Shown here piece by piece: positions 17,536 through 26,227 of a DNA stretch of 64,000 nucleotides. The translations under genes were made by a program, and so were the position numbers. The notes below the pieces were generated by a model. That model saw only the letters and a program-made list of their open reading frames with translations. It made no database searches and was not told the origin of the DNA. Source of the DNA: Mariniphaga sp041686935 (lineage in GTDB: Bacteria > Bacteroidota > Bacteroidia > Bacteroidales > Prolixibacteraceae); the NCBI GenBank assembly GCA_041686935.1, contig JAWLCW010000024.1:1-64000 (forward strand), given 5' to 3'. How positions within the stretch are numbered: the first letter of the stretch is position 1; each line of letters begins with the position of its first letter.

Positions 17536-18696
17536 ATGAGAAAACGAATTGCCATTCTGGGTTCAACCGGTTCAATCGGAACACAGACGCTTGAGGTTAT
17601 AGGGAAGAATCCTGAAATATTTGAGGTTGAAGTTTTAACTGCCAACAATAACGTGGAACTGTTAATTGAACAGGCAATAAAATATCAGCCCAATGCAGTG
17701 GTTATTGTTAATGAGAGCAAATACAAAACAGTTTTTGATGCCCTTCAGGATGAGCCAATTAAAATTTATACCGGTGCCAATGCCCTGAATCAGGTGGTGC
17801 AAATGGAAACTATTGATTTGGTGATAACAGCTATGGTAGGTTACTCGGGGCTGATTCCTACATGGCATGCAGTAAATGCAGGTAAAAATATTGCGCTGGC
17901 AAATAAGGAAACCCTTGTTGTCGCGGGCGAAATAATTACCAGCCTGGCCAAAGAGAGAGAGGTGGATATTTTACCGGTTGATTCAGAACACTCGGCTATT
18001 TTTCAGTGCCTGATTGGCGAAGTTTACAATCCGGTGGAAAAAATTTACCTTACCTGTTCAGGTGGGCCGTTCAGGGGGAAAACGAGGGAAGAACTTGAAA
18101 AGGTTACAGTGGCCAACGCACTGGCACATCCCAACTGGGACATGGGTGCAAAAATTACCATCGATTCGGCAAGCCTTATGAATAAAGGTTTTGAAGCCAT
18201 TGAGGCGCACTGGCTTTTCGGACTCCCATCCTCAAAAATAGAGGTGGTAGTTCACCCGCAGTCCATTATTCATTCCATGGTACAGTTCGAAGACGGCTCC
18301 ATAAAAGCACAGCTTGGCCTTCCCGATATGCGCCTGCCCATTCAGTATGCCCTTGCATTTCCATATCGCATTAAAAACAGTTTTCCGCGGTTTAACTTTA
18401 TGGATTATCCGGCACTGGATTTTGAACAGCCCAATACAAAAATTTTTCGTAACCTTGCACTCGCTTATGAGGCGTTGGATGCCGGAGGAAATGTTCCCTG
18501 TATATTAAATGCTGCAAACGAAGTGGTTGTTCAGGCTTTTCTGGACGAAAAGATCGGGTTCCTTCAAATGCCGGACATTATTGAAAAAGCGATGAATAAA
18601 GTGGATTTTATAAAAAAACCAAATATTAACGACCTGATTCAAACCAACACCGAAACAAGAAGAGTGACACAGTTGTTAACAGAAAACAAAATTTGA
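17536..18696 (+). CDS. dxr: 1-deoxy-D-xylulose 5-phosphate reductoisomerase
   Basis: A 386-residue enzyme of the non-mevalonate isoprenoid pathway that converts DXP to methylerythritol phosphate with NADPH. The NADPH-binding motif is ILGSTGSIGTQTLEV at residues 6-20. The metal-binding segment is LPVDSEHSAIFQCL near 146-159, and the substrate loop is LTCSGGPFRGKTREEL followed by HPNWDMGAKITIDSASLMNK. Every motif is intact and the length is normal. Cotranscribed with the M23 peptidase and rseP. A polyprenyl synthase that uses the pathway's product lies at 35572-36546. Confidence 0.97.
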   Translation: MRKRIAILGSTGSIGTQTLEVIGKNPEIFEVEVLTANNNVELLIEQAIKYQPNAVVIVNESKYKTVFDALQDEPIKIYTGANALNQVVQMETIDLVITAMVGYSGLIPTWHAVNAGKNIALANKETLVVAGEIITSLAKEREVDILPVDSEHSAIFQCLIGEVYNPVEKIYLTCSGGPFRGKTREELEKVTVANALAHPNWDMGAKITIDSASLMNKGFEAIEAHWLFGLPSSKIEVVVHPQSIIHSMVQFEDGSIKAQLGLPDMRLPIQYALAFPYRIKNSFPRFNFMDYPALDFEQPNTKIFRNLALAYEALDAGGNVPCILNAANEVVVQAFLDEKIGFLQMPDIIEKAMNKVDFIKKPNINDLIQTNTETRRVTQLLTENKI

Positions 18697-18712
18697 GAGG
18701 AAAAATTATTAG

Positions 18713-20050
18713 ATGGAAACAATATTGATTAAAGCAGCCCAGCTTATTTTAAGTCTTTCTATACTTGTGGTTTTACACGAGTTCGGGCATTTTATGTTTG
18801 CACGCCTGTTTAAAACACGAGTCGAAAAATTTTACTTGTTTTTCGATCCTTGGTTTTCGCTGTTTAAAGTGAAAAAAGGCGATACCGAATACGGCGTTGG
18901 CTGGCTGCCACTGGGCGGGTACGTAAAAATTTCGGGAATGATTGACGAGTCGATGGACAAAGAGGCCATGAAACAACCGCCCAAGCCCTGGGAATTCCGT
19001 TCAAAACCAGCCTGGCAGAGGCTTTTGATTATGCTTGGCGGGGTAATGATGAACTTTCTGTTTGCCATGATAATTTATATTGGTGTGCTGTATGCCTGGG
19101 GCGAATCTTATTTACCTACTGAAAGTGTCAGCTATGGGATTGTTGTTAACGAAGTGGGTGAGGAAATCGGTTTGAAAACAGGTGATAAAATCCTGACCGT
19201 TGACAATAAACCAGTTGAAATTTTTAATAAAATAATTCCTACGGTTGTGCTTGATCATGCAAAATCCATTCAGGTAGAACGAAACGGACAGGTCACTGAT
19301 GTTGCAATAAGTGATGCCGATCTAGCCTTGCTTTTAAAAAGCAGGGCAGTGATGTCACCCCGCTTTCCGTTTAGAATGCGTGTGGAAGGCTTTACACAGG
19401 ATTCACCCGGAAAAGAAGCCGGGCTGCAGGTTGGAGATGAAATTAAAGGGCTGAACGGCGAGGTTTTTCAGTTTAACGATGAATGGACCAGTGAACTGCA
19501 GAAACACAAGGGACAACCCATTTCACTTTTGGTTGAAAGAGACGGGACCCCTTTGGAAATTGCAATGAATCTTTCGGAAGACGGTATGATTGGTATTCAG
19601 ATAAATCAGTTTGTGGAAGAGGTTTTCGAATTTAAAACCATCAATTACGGATTACTGGCATCCATTCCAGCCGGAATAAGCAGGGGAGTTGAAACCACCA
19701 AAGATTACCTAAAACAATTCAAGCTGTTTTTCAGGCCCGAAACAAAAGCGTACGAATCGCTTGGAGGTTTTGCCACCATTGGAAACATTTTCCCGGCTAC
19801 ATGGGACTGGTTTTCATTCTGGAACATGACAGCTTTTATTTCCATTATACTTGCAATTATGAACCTGCTGCCCATACCCGCGCTCGATGGCGGACACGTC
19901 ATGTTCCTCGGTTTTGAGATGATTTCAGGAAGAAAGCCCGGCGAAAAATTTCTGGAGTATGCCCAAATTGCCGGAATGGTGCTGTTGCTGGCTTTGGTGT
20001 TATATGCAAACGCGAATGATATAATAAAAATGATAAACGGAACATTTTAA
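18713..20050 (+). CDS. rseP: RIP metalloprotease RseP
   Basis: A 445-residue site-2 protease in the inner membrane. The zinc motif is VLHEFGHFMFA (His22, Glu23, His26) in the first membrane helix, and the distal ligand motif is PIPALDGGHVMF near residue 385. Two PDZ-like segments lie between (about 125-185 and 205-290; GKEAGLQVGDEIKGLNGE). RseP cleaves membrane-bound anti-sigma factors or signal-peptide remnants. No sigma/anti-sigma pair lies nearby. It sits 16 bases after dxr in the same operon. Confidence 0.95.
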   Translation: METILIKAAQLILSLSILVVLHEFGHFMFARLFKTRVEKFYLFFDPWFSLFKVKKGDTEYGVGWLPLGGYVKISGMIDESMDKEAMKQPPKPWEFRSKPAWQRLLIMLGGVMMNFLFAMIIYIGVLYAWGESYLPTESVSYGIVVNEVGEEIGLKTGDKILTVDNKPVEIFNKIIPTVVLDHAKSIQVERNGQVTDVAISDADLALLLKSRAVMSPRFPFRMRVEGFTQDSPGKEAGLQVGDEIKGLNGEVFQFNDEWTSELQKHKGQPISLLVERDGTPLEIAMNLSEDGMIGIQINQFVEEVFEFKTINYGLLASIPAGISRGVETTKDYLKQFKLFFRPETKAYESLGGFATIGNIFPATWDWFSFWNMTAFISIILAIMNLLPIPALDGGHVMFLGFEMISGRKPGEKFLEYAQIAGMVLLLALVLYANANDIIKMINGTF

Positions 20051-20062
20051 GTAAAAAAATTC

Positions 20063-20070
20063 TATTTTTG
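20063..20070 (+). promoter_or_regulatory. -7 box for tatA
   Basis: TATTTTTG fits TAnnTTTG exactly, 25 bases before the tatA ATG and 12 bases after the rseP stop. It suggests tatA has its own promoter. Confidence 0.45.
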
Positions 20071-20095
20071 TATCAAACCATTTTAACTTTACGTC

Positions 20096-20296
20096 ATGAA
20101 TTTATTTGTAATTGCAGGATTTATCGGACCACAGGAAATAATTATCATTTTAATTATAGTACTTCTTCTTTTCGGCGGACGGAAAATTCCCGAATTAATG
20201 AAAGGTCTTGGCAAAGGAATGAAAGAATTTAAAAAGGCCACCAAGGAGGGAGACGACGAAGAAGAAAGAGCCGAACCCGGGAAAATTGAAAAATAG
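20096..20296 (+). CDS. tatA: Sec-independent translocase subunit TatA/E
   Basis: A 66-residue protein with the TatA layout: a short N-terminal membrane helix (IIIILIIVLLLFG), the hinge FGGRKIPELMKGLGKGMKEF that forms the amphipathic helix, and an acidic, disordered tail. TatA polymerises to move folded Tat substrates across the inner membrane. The same window encodes two likely clients, the molybdenum hydroxylase large subunit and the aldo/keto reductase, both with RR signal motifs. TatC is not in the window. A terminator follows directly. Confidence 0.95.
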   Translation: MNLFVIAGFIGPQEIIIILIIVLLLFGGRKIPELMKGLGKGMKEFKKATKEGDDEEERAEPGKIEK

Positions 20297-20314
20297 GATA
20301 TACCAAAATTTTCC

Positions 20315-20353
20315 AAAAATCCCGTTGCTGTATTGTATGGCAACGGGATTTTT
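20315..20353 (+). terminator. terminator after tatA
   Basis: Perfect 14-base arms AAAAATCCCGTTGC and GCAACGGGATTTTT with an 11-base loop, 18 bases after the tatA stop. The T-run after the stem marks an intrinsic terminator. Confidence 0.85.
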
Positions 20354-20438
20354 ACATTTTGTCGGATTAAAATACACACAATCAATCTGGTAAGATTTTT
20401 GTGGATAAAGGAACGAACCGGAAAAAAATGAAGAAATT

Positions 20439-21497
20439 ATGAAACTGAAAAGAATACATCTGGCATTTTCACTTATTATATTAATGGCATTTGCATCATG
20501 CCAAAGTGACCAGGGAACGGGCTTGTCGAAAAATGTAACCGGAAGGGCAGGTGAGCTTGTTGTGGTTATTAGCGACGATGCCTGGGAAGGAAAACCGGGA
20601 GCTCTGATACGTGGCAGTTTGGCACAGGAGCATCTGGCACTTCCTCAGGACGAACCGCTTTTCGACCTGATCAAAGTGCGCCGCGAAGGCTTTAGAAGTA
20701 TTTTTAAAACCACACGTAATATTATTCAAACCCGCATTTCTCCGAATGTCGATTCCGTTGGGGTAACTTTTCAGGATGATGTTTGGGCCAGTCCGCAGGC
20801 CACAATTATAATTCAGGCCAGAAATGAGGATGAGTTTGAAGTGCTTTATAATGAGCACAAAGACCGTATCATGTCTTATTTTATTAAAGCTGAAAAAGAC
20901 CGGCTTGCCATGAATTACGACAGATATTTTGAGCGGGGTGTTTACAATGTGCTTGATAATGACTTTGGATTTACTATGAAAGTAGCCCCGGGTTTCCAGA
21001 TTGCCGATCAAAAGAAAGACTTCATCTGGCTGAAGTATGAAACACCGGAAATTTCGCAGGGAATTGTACTTTATACTTTTCCTTATGTTTCCGACAGCGC
21101 CTTTATGGCTAATTACCAGTTGAAAGTGAGAGACAGCATTTTACGCGCCAATGTGTCAGGACCCACCCCGGGAAGCTTTATGGCTACTGAAAGAAGAATA
21201 GAACAAATTAACAACTTTCGGCAGCACAACGGGAATTATGCTTCCGAAATGCGTGGCTTATGGCGGCTGGTTAATGATTTTATGGGAGGCCCGTATATAT
21301 CGCTGGCAGTTCTGGATGCCGCCGGGCAGAGGGTAATTGTAGCTTACGGCTATGTGTATGCTCCAAGCAAAGATAAACGCAATTTACTGCGTCAGGTAGA
21401 AGCTATGATTTATTCGCTTAAACTGAACAACCAGGCAGAAAACGATAAGTTAAACCAGCAGCAAATCGGCATCGACATTCTGCCTGAAAATATGTAA
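20439..21497 (+). CDS. DUF4837 family lipoprotein
   Basis: A 352-residue protein with a lipoprotein signal: hydrophobic residues 9-19, then MAFASCQSD with the lipidated Cys at about residue 21. The rest matches my memory of DUF4837, a Bacteroidota family of unknown function: GRAGELVVVISDDAWEG at about 36-52, IIQARNEDEFEVLYNEH, and LRQVEAMIYSLKLN near the end. Its stop codon touches the stop codon of the convergent metF with no spacer, so transcripts must overlap or end within coding sequence. No function can be assigned. Confidence 0.85.
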   Translation: MKLKRIHLAFSLIILMAFASCQSDQGTGLSKNVTGRAGELVVVISDDAWEGKPGALIRGSLAQEHLALPQDEPLFDLIKVRREGFRSIFKTTRNIIQTRISPNVDSVGVTFQDDVWASPQATIIIQARNEDEFEVLYNEHKDRIMSYFIKAEKDRLAMNYDRYFERGVYNVLDNDFGFTMKVAPGFQIADQKKDFIWLKYETPEISQGIVLYTFPYVSDSAFMANYQLKVRDSILRANVSGPTPGSFMATERRIEQINNFRQHNGNYASEMRGLWRLVNDFMGGPYISLAVLDAAGQRVIVAYGYVYAPSKDKRNLLRQVEAMIYSLKLNNQAENDKLNQQQIGIDILPENM

Positions 21498-22451
21498 TCA
21501 GAAAACTGCCTTAACAATTTCCTTTACATTATCCGATATTCCGTAGGTGTAAATGTGCAGCGAGGGGGCATTGTTTGAAACCAAATCTTTCGACTGGTAA
21601 ATGGCCCATTCGGTGCCTGCCTTCCGGGCTTCTTCGTTGTTTTTGCATTTAGCCAGTTCTTTTGCCAGTTCGGGCGGCAAATCGATGCTGAAAATTTTGG
21701 GTAAAACCGTTAGCTGGTTTTTCATGTTTATGGGTTTTATCCCCGGAATAATCGGTACGTTGATTCCAATTTCGCGGCATTTTTTCACAAATTCGTAATA
21801 CACACGGTTATCGAAAAACATTTGTGTTACAATATATTCGGCTCCGGCTTCCACCTTTTGTTTCAGGTAGAATAAATCCTGCTCCATGTTGGGCGCTTCA
21901 AAATGTTTTTCGGGATAGCCGGCCACTCCAATACAAAAATCGAGCGGAGTGTTGTTTTTCAAATCTTCTTCCAGGTAGATCCCGTTTTTCAGATTTACAA
22001 TCTGTTCCACCAACTCACTGGCGTTGGCGTGTCCGTTCTTCTCGGGTAAAAAAACATGCTGGTCTTTAATACCGTCACCTCTAAGTGCCAGTACATTTTC
22101 AATTTCCAGAAAATGCAAATCGATAAGCACATGTTCGGTTTCGCTTTTGGTAAAACCGCCGCAGAGAATATGGGGGACAACAGGAATACCGTAACGGTGC
22201 TGAATGGAAGCTGCAATGGCCACGGTTCCCGGTCTTTTTCTGACGTTGCGTTTTACTATGGAACCGTCGGGCATTTCCCTGAATTCCACTTCATCCCGGT
22301 GGGTGGTAATGTTAATATACTTTGGGTCAAAATCAACCAGGCTTTCAATGGTATTGTAAATACGTGTGGCTTCGTTTCCTTTTAGCGGAGGTAGAAGTTC
22401 AAAGGAAAAAACCGTTTTTTTCGAATTATTTATGATGTCGATTACTTTCAT
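21498..22451 (-). CDS. metF: 5,10-methylenetetrahydrofolate reductase
   Basis: A 317-residue flavoprotein that reduces methylene-THF to methyl-THF for methionine synthesis. I start it at ATG 22451 (MKVIDIINNSKKTVFSFELL). The frame is open 42 codons further, but those residues are unrelated and contain the promoter. The N-terminal FSFELLPPLKG carries the catalytic Glu. NITTHRDEVEFRE, VLALRGDG, GVAGYPEKHFEAPN and GAEYIVTQMFFDN are standard family motifs. It is bacterial-type with no regulatory domain. It meets DUF4837 tail to tail. Confidence 0.95.
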   Translation of the reverse strand: MKVIDIINNSKKTVFSFELLPPLKGNEATRIYNTIESLVDFDPKYINITTHRDEVEFREMPDGSIVKRNVRKRPGTVAIAASIQHRYGIPVVPHILCGGFTKSETEHVLIDLHFLEIENVLALRGDGIKDQHVFLPEKNGHANASELVEQIVNLKNGIYLEEDLKNNTPLDFCIGVAGYPEKHFEAPNMEQDLFYLKQKVEAGAEYIVTQMFFDNRVYYEFVKKCREIGINVPIIPGIKPINMKNQLTVLPKIFSIDLPPELAKELAKCKNNEEARKAGTEWAIYQSKDLVSNNAPSLHIYTYGISDNVKEIVKAVF

Positions 22452-22472
22452 TTGCCGTAAAATATTTCGGTA

Positions 22473-22504
22473 CAAAATTAATAAAACGTCATTGGGAACA
22501 GCAA
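22473..22504 (-). promoter_or_regulatory. promoter of metF
   Basis: On the minus strand TTG (22502-22504) is followed after 21 bases by TAATTTTG (22473-22480), an exact TAnnTTTG. The spacing matches the Bacteroidota -33/-7 promoter, and the box ends 21 bases before the metF ATG. No SAM riboswitch fold is visible. Confidence 0.6.
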
Positions 22505-22663
22505 CTAAAATAGATTCTGTAAATGAAATAAGTGAAAAGGTAACATATTTTGTAAAAACCGGGATAAAATAAAACATGCTAAAATTTTGTTTACGTTAAA
22601 AAAATTGCAATTATTACTGCTTCATTTTGTGTTAGTTAATTTGTAATTTTTAAATACCTGATT

Positions 22664-23965
22664 ATGGCACGATGGCGAAAAAGCAATCACTTTATCAACC
22701 TGAATCTGAATGTAAGAGGGTTGAACCAGTCGGCCACCCTGTTAATAAATGAACGGAGCAACGAGTTGATCAAACAGGGTAAAACGGTTTACAAACTTGG
22801 ATTGGGGCAGTCGCCATTTCCGGTTCCCGGTATTGTGCAGGAGGCTTTGCGTCGGAATGCACATCAAAAAGATTATTTGCCGGTAAAGGGGCTTTTGCCT
22901 TTGCGCGAGGCCATTGCCGAATTTAATTTCAGGTACCAGGGCATCAAGTGTTCGGCCAGCGATATTATAATCGGACCAGGCTCAAAAGAGTTGATTTTTA
23001 TTTTGCAACTGGTGTATTATGGCGAGCTGATTATTCCAACACCGAGTTGGGTTTCCTATTCACCGCAGGCGCGTATTGCGGGGCGGCACGTTAACTGGGT
23101 ACCCACATCAGAAGACAACGACTGGCGCCTGAGTCCCGAAAAGCTGGATTTGATTTGCCGCTCAGATCCAAATCGGCCAAGAGTGGTTATTTTGAATTAT
23201 CCCTCGAATCCCACCGGTTCAACTTACCCGAAAACCCGTTTGAAAAAACTGGCCGATGTTGCCCGGAAATACAACCTGATTCTGATTTCCGATGAAATTT
23301 ACGGATTACTCGACCATTCGGACGAACATGTTTCCATTGCGCAATTTTATCCCGAAGGAACAATCATAAGCAGCGGATTGAGTAAATGGGCCGGCGCCGG
23401 TGGCTGGCGCTTGGGAACATTTACCTTTCCCGAAAATCTGCGCTGGCTTCAGGATGCTATGGCTATTGTTGCCAGTGAAACTTTCACCTCTACAAGTGCA
23501 CCCATTCAGTATGCCGCCATTTCTGCATTTCAGGATCAGCCTGAAATTGATGAATATTTGTTTCATTCCAGAAGAATATTAAAAACGCTGGGGAACTATA
23601 TGGCCAACAGAATAAAAGCCAAAAATGTTACCATGCCGTCTCCCAAAGGCGGTTTTTACCTTTTTCCAAACTTTGGTTTTTACCGGGATAAACTTGCATC
23701 GAAAGGTATTCTGACTTCTTTCGAACTTTGCGAAGCACTGCTGCAGGAAACCGGCGTTGCAATTTTGCCAGGTATGGATTTTGGCCGGCAACCTGAAGAA
23801 CTTACTTGCCGCATGGCTTATGTGGATTTTAACGGTGAAATGGTTTTGGAAAAAGCAATGAATGAATACAAGGACCAACCTATTACCGAAGAATTTTTGA
23901 ATAACCATTGCGGAAAAATGGTGGAAGCAACCACCAAATTGGAAGAGTGGCTTAACTCATTGTAA
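22664..23965 (+). CDS. class I/II PLP-dependent aminotransferase
   Basis: A 433-residue fold-type I aminotransferase. The PLP lysine is Lys241 in SSGLSKWAGAGGWRLGT. NYPSNPTGS (178-186) and ISDEIYGLL (208-216) give the Asn and the Asp/Tyr that hold the cofactor, and the C-terminal CRMAYVDF carries the carboxylate-binding Arg. The family includes aspartate, aromatic and other amino-acid aminotransferases; the substrate cannot be fixed from sequence. It is divergent from metF and followed 40 bases later by the BNR-4 gene, with no obvious functional link to either. Confidence 0.9.
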   Translation: MARWRKSNHFINLNLNVRGLNQSATLLINERSNELIKQGKTVYKLGLGQSPFPVPGIVQEALRRNAHQKDYLPVKGLLPLREAIAEFNFRYQGIKCSASDIIIGPGSKELIFILQLVYYGELIIPTPSWVSYSPQARIAGRHVNWVPTSEDNDWRLSPEKLDLICRSDPNRPRVVILNYPSNPTGSTYPKTRLKKLADVARKYNLILISDEIYGLLDHSDEHVSIAQFYPEGTIISSGLSKWAGAGGWRLGTFTFPENLRWLQDAMAIVASETFTSTSAPIQYAAISAFQDQPEIDEYLFHSRRILKTLGNYMANRIKAKNVTMPSPKGGFYLFPNFGFYRDKLASKGILTSFELCEALLQETGVAILPGMDFGRQPEELTCRMAYVDFNGEMVLEKAMNEYKDQPITEEFLNNHCGKMVEATTKLEEWLNSL

Positions 23966-24005
23966 CTGATTTTATTATTTTGAATTAAAAAGAAAAAGAC
24001 AGTTT

Positions 24006-25430
24006 ATGAAAACAGTTCGGTTTTTTTACTTAATCCTTTTTCCTGTTTTGATTTCATCTCCATCTGACGCCGGAATAAAAGTGAAAAAAATCGGCGATAC
24101 GGTCATTGAACCGAAGGCGCTTACCATTGATGGAAACTTTGGACAGGCTATTAACGGGAAAGCATTTCAACAGGATGCCGTGGTATCGCACAACGGATTT
24201 CAGTATGTGGGATTTTATAATGCTAAAAGGTATGTTTGTGTGGCCAGACGCAAATTGCCTGATGCTGAATGGGAAATCCTTGAATTGAAGGACTATCATT
24301 TTAAAAGCAATGATGCCCATAATACAATTTCCATTGGAATTTGCCCGGAGGACGGCACCGTCCATATTGCATTCGACCACCACAACGATCCGCTGCACTA
24401 CCGTGTTTCCAAAAAGAATGTAGCCACAAAACCGGAAGAAGCAGTTTGGGAAGCTTCACTTTTTGGTCCGGTTACCTCCGAACTCGAAAAAGGGCAAAGC
24501 ATTGTGATAACCTATCCCCGTTTCTGGCAAACACCAGATGGAGGTCTTCAGTTTTGCTACCGCAGGGGAGGATCGGGGAATGGCGACCGGATGTTGGTGG
24601 ACTATTATCCGGCAGATGGAATGTGGAAAAATACACGCCAGATTGACTCAGGAAAAGGGACGTTTGAAGATGTCCTTGGCCAAAGTGAATCCAGGTGTTC
24701 TTATCCGAATGGCTATGATTACGGCCCCAATGGAAAATTGCATGTTACCTGGGTGTGGAGGGAAGACAGTCAGGGATCCAATCACGATTTAATGTACACA
24801 TACAGTACCGACCAGGGAAAAACCTGGTTCAACAATAAAGGGGAAGTTTTTTCCGAACCTCCCGGTGTGAATTCTCCCGGGTTAAAAGTGGTTGACATTG
24901 GACGTGAATATGGACTGATGAATACGCACGGACAGACTGTTGATTCACAAGGACGAATTCATGTTGTGATGTGGCATTGTTCCGACGAATCACTGGAAGC
25001 GGCAGGGAGCAAGCCGGGGGAACACCGGTGGGGCCCTCCCGAAGCGCGCCGGTATCACCACTACTGGCGGGATGAAAACGGCAACTGGCACCACTGCGAG
25101 CTTCCATGGATCGCAGGAAACCGTCCTAAAATATTTACGGATAAAAACGATACTATTTATATGGTTTTTGGTGCACAGCAACCAGGCACTGTAAATAGTA
25201 TGGAATATGCCGAAGGTGATTTGGTGATTGCCGCTGCCGGGTCCGGTTCAAATTGGACTGACTGGCAAATTATTCACGCTGAAAAAGGACCTTTTGTTAA
25301 CGAAATGCTGGGTGATGTTTACCGCTGGGAAAAAGATGGAATTCTCTCGGTGATGGTGCAGGAAATGCCTTCATCGGTTCACGAATCCACACCACTTCGG
25401 ATTCTGGATTTTGCGTTTGACAATGAATGA
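24006..25430 (+). CDS. exported BNR-4 repeat protein, possible polysaccharide lyase
   Basis: A 474-residue protein with a signal peptide (about 1-22) and a beta-propeller of the BNR-4 type, the fold of ulvan-lyase families PL24/PL25 and of sialidase-like proteins. In PL25 two histidines are catalytic. Here conserved-looking His residues occur at SNDAHNTISIG (His105) and IAFDHHNDPLHYRV (His125/126, His131), with RFWQTPDGGLQFCYRRGGSG and TYSTDQGKTWF Asp-box-like repeats downstream. Lyase activity on uronic-acid glycans is a plausible inference, not proven. No SusCD pair or sulfatase lies next to it. It converges on the second RNase H gene. Confidence 0.75.
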   Translation: MKTVRFFYLILFPVLISSPSDAGIKVKKIGDTVIEPKALTIDGNFGQAINGKAFQQDAVVSHNGFQYVGFYNAKRYVCVARRKLPDAEWEILELKDYHFKSNDAHNTISIGICPEDGTVHIAFDHHNDPLHYRVSKKNVATKPEEAVWEASLFGPVTSELEKGQSIVITYPRFWQTPDGGLQFCYRRGGSGNGDRMLVDYYPADGMWKNTRQIDSGKGTFEDVLGQSESRCSYPNGYDYGPNGKLHVTWVWREDSQGSNHDLMYTYSTDQGKTWFNNKGEVFSEPPGVNSPGLKVVDIGREYGLMNTHGQTVDSQGRIHVVMWHCSDESLEAAGSKPGEHRWGPPEARRYHHYWRDENGNWHHCELPWIAGNRPKIFTDKNDTIYMVFGAQQPGTVNSMEYAEGDLVIAAAGSGSNWTDWQIIHAEKGPFVNEMLGDVYRWEKDGILSVMVQEMPSSVHESTPLRILDFAFDNE

Positions 25431-25439
25431 CCGAAACGA

Positions 25440-25922
25440 TTATATTTTTTTCTCCTTTCTTAGTGCATTCCTCGAAGCCCTGTCAACCAGGGTAAAAAGC
25501 CTGTGGATTTCATCTTTGTGTCGGGTGGGTTGATGCCCCTGCACTTTAAATAGTTTGATACTCAGAATATCTGTAATACTGAAAAACTCCCTGTATAAAT
25601 CGTGATTGGAAATGCGCTTGTTCTTTCCGGAGTAATAATTTTTTGTCTCCAAACCCTGTCGTCTTTGCATCAAGCCGACAATGGTCTGGGAATCGGTATA
25701 AATAAACACCTCATTTTCCGTTGTTGAAATATGGTTTAATGCCCAAAGCAATGTTTGCAGTTCCAGTTTGGATGAAGTAGTATTTTCAAATCGCTTTATT
25801 CTTACATTTTTTTTGAGTATTTCCGGTGAAAGTCCGGGCTCCGATACAAGGAGAAAGGCACCAAACCCGGTTTTGGATGGAACATCAACGCTGCCATCTG
25901 TAAAAAGCATCAGTTTATTCAT
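25440..25922 (-). CDS. RNase H-like family protein
   Basis: A 160-residue protein started at ATG 25922 (MNKLMLFTDGS). Extending the frame to 26003 would run into the tRNA and is rejected. The RNase H fold acids are present: Asp9 in FTDGSVD, Glu54 in SSKLELQ, Asp77 in YTDSQTI and Asp147 in LVDRAS, with a His in VQGHQPT. It differs clearly from rnhA at 13770-14243, lacking the GNPGPGG loop, so it is a second, divergent RNase H-like enzyme. It may process RNA-DNA hybrids or another nucleic acid. Confidence 0.8.
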   Translation of the reverse strand: MNKLMLFTDGSVDVPSKTGFGAFLLVSEPGLSPEILKKNVRIKRFENTTSSKLELQTLLWALNHISTTENEVFIYTDSQTIVGLMQRRQGLETKNYYSGKNKRISNHDLYREFFSITDILSIKLFKVQGHQPTRHKDEIHRLFTLVDRASRNALRKEKKI

Positions 25923-25994
25923 CACACAACTCCAAAGAAAATTATTATTATTCCCAAAAAAAACCGCCAACCCATTGCAGGTCAGCGGCTTCTG

Positions 25995-26066
25995 TAGTCC
26001 CACCAGGAATCGAACCTGGATCTATAGTTTAGGAAACTACTATTCTATCCGTTGAACTATGGGACC
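25995..26066 (-). tRNA. tRNA-Arg (anticodon CCT)
   Basis: Reading the minus strand, a 72-base cloverleaf runs from GGTCCCA to TGGGACTA. The anticodon arm is GTAGT-TTCCTAA-ACTAT, giving anticodon CCT, which reads AGG (arginine). The T arm is CCAGG-TTCGATT-CCTGG. CCA is not encoded. It lies between the RNase H-like gene and the aldo/keto reductase. I see no integration site or phage gene near its 3' end. Confidence 0.9.
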
Positions 26067-26227
26067 TTTTCATTTTCAGGTGTGCAAAAATAGCTAAAAA
26101 CGAAATTCCCGGCAAATCAATTCATAAATAATCCCGTTTTTTATCCTTATCTTCAACCCAAACCAAAAATTACCGTATAAAAAAATGTTGCATTGAAGCG
26201 AAACAAATTTTTCAAAAATTAAATATT

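Noticed and set aside
22452..22577. 5' extension of metF
   Set aside because: The extra 42 residues do not match MetF and overlap a good promoter.
20430..22660. SAM riboswitch near metF
   Set aside because: No conserved SAM-riboswitch core is visible in the short leader between the promoter and the ATG.
26067..26227. Integrated element at tRNA-Arg
   Set aside because: No direct repeat of the tRNA 3' end, integrase or phage gene is present nearby.
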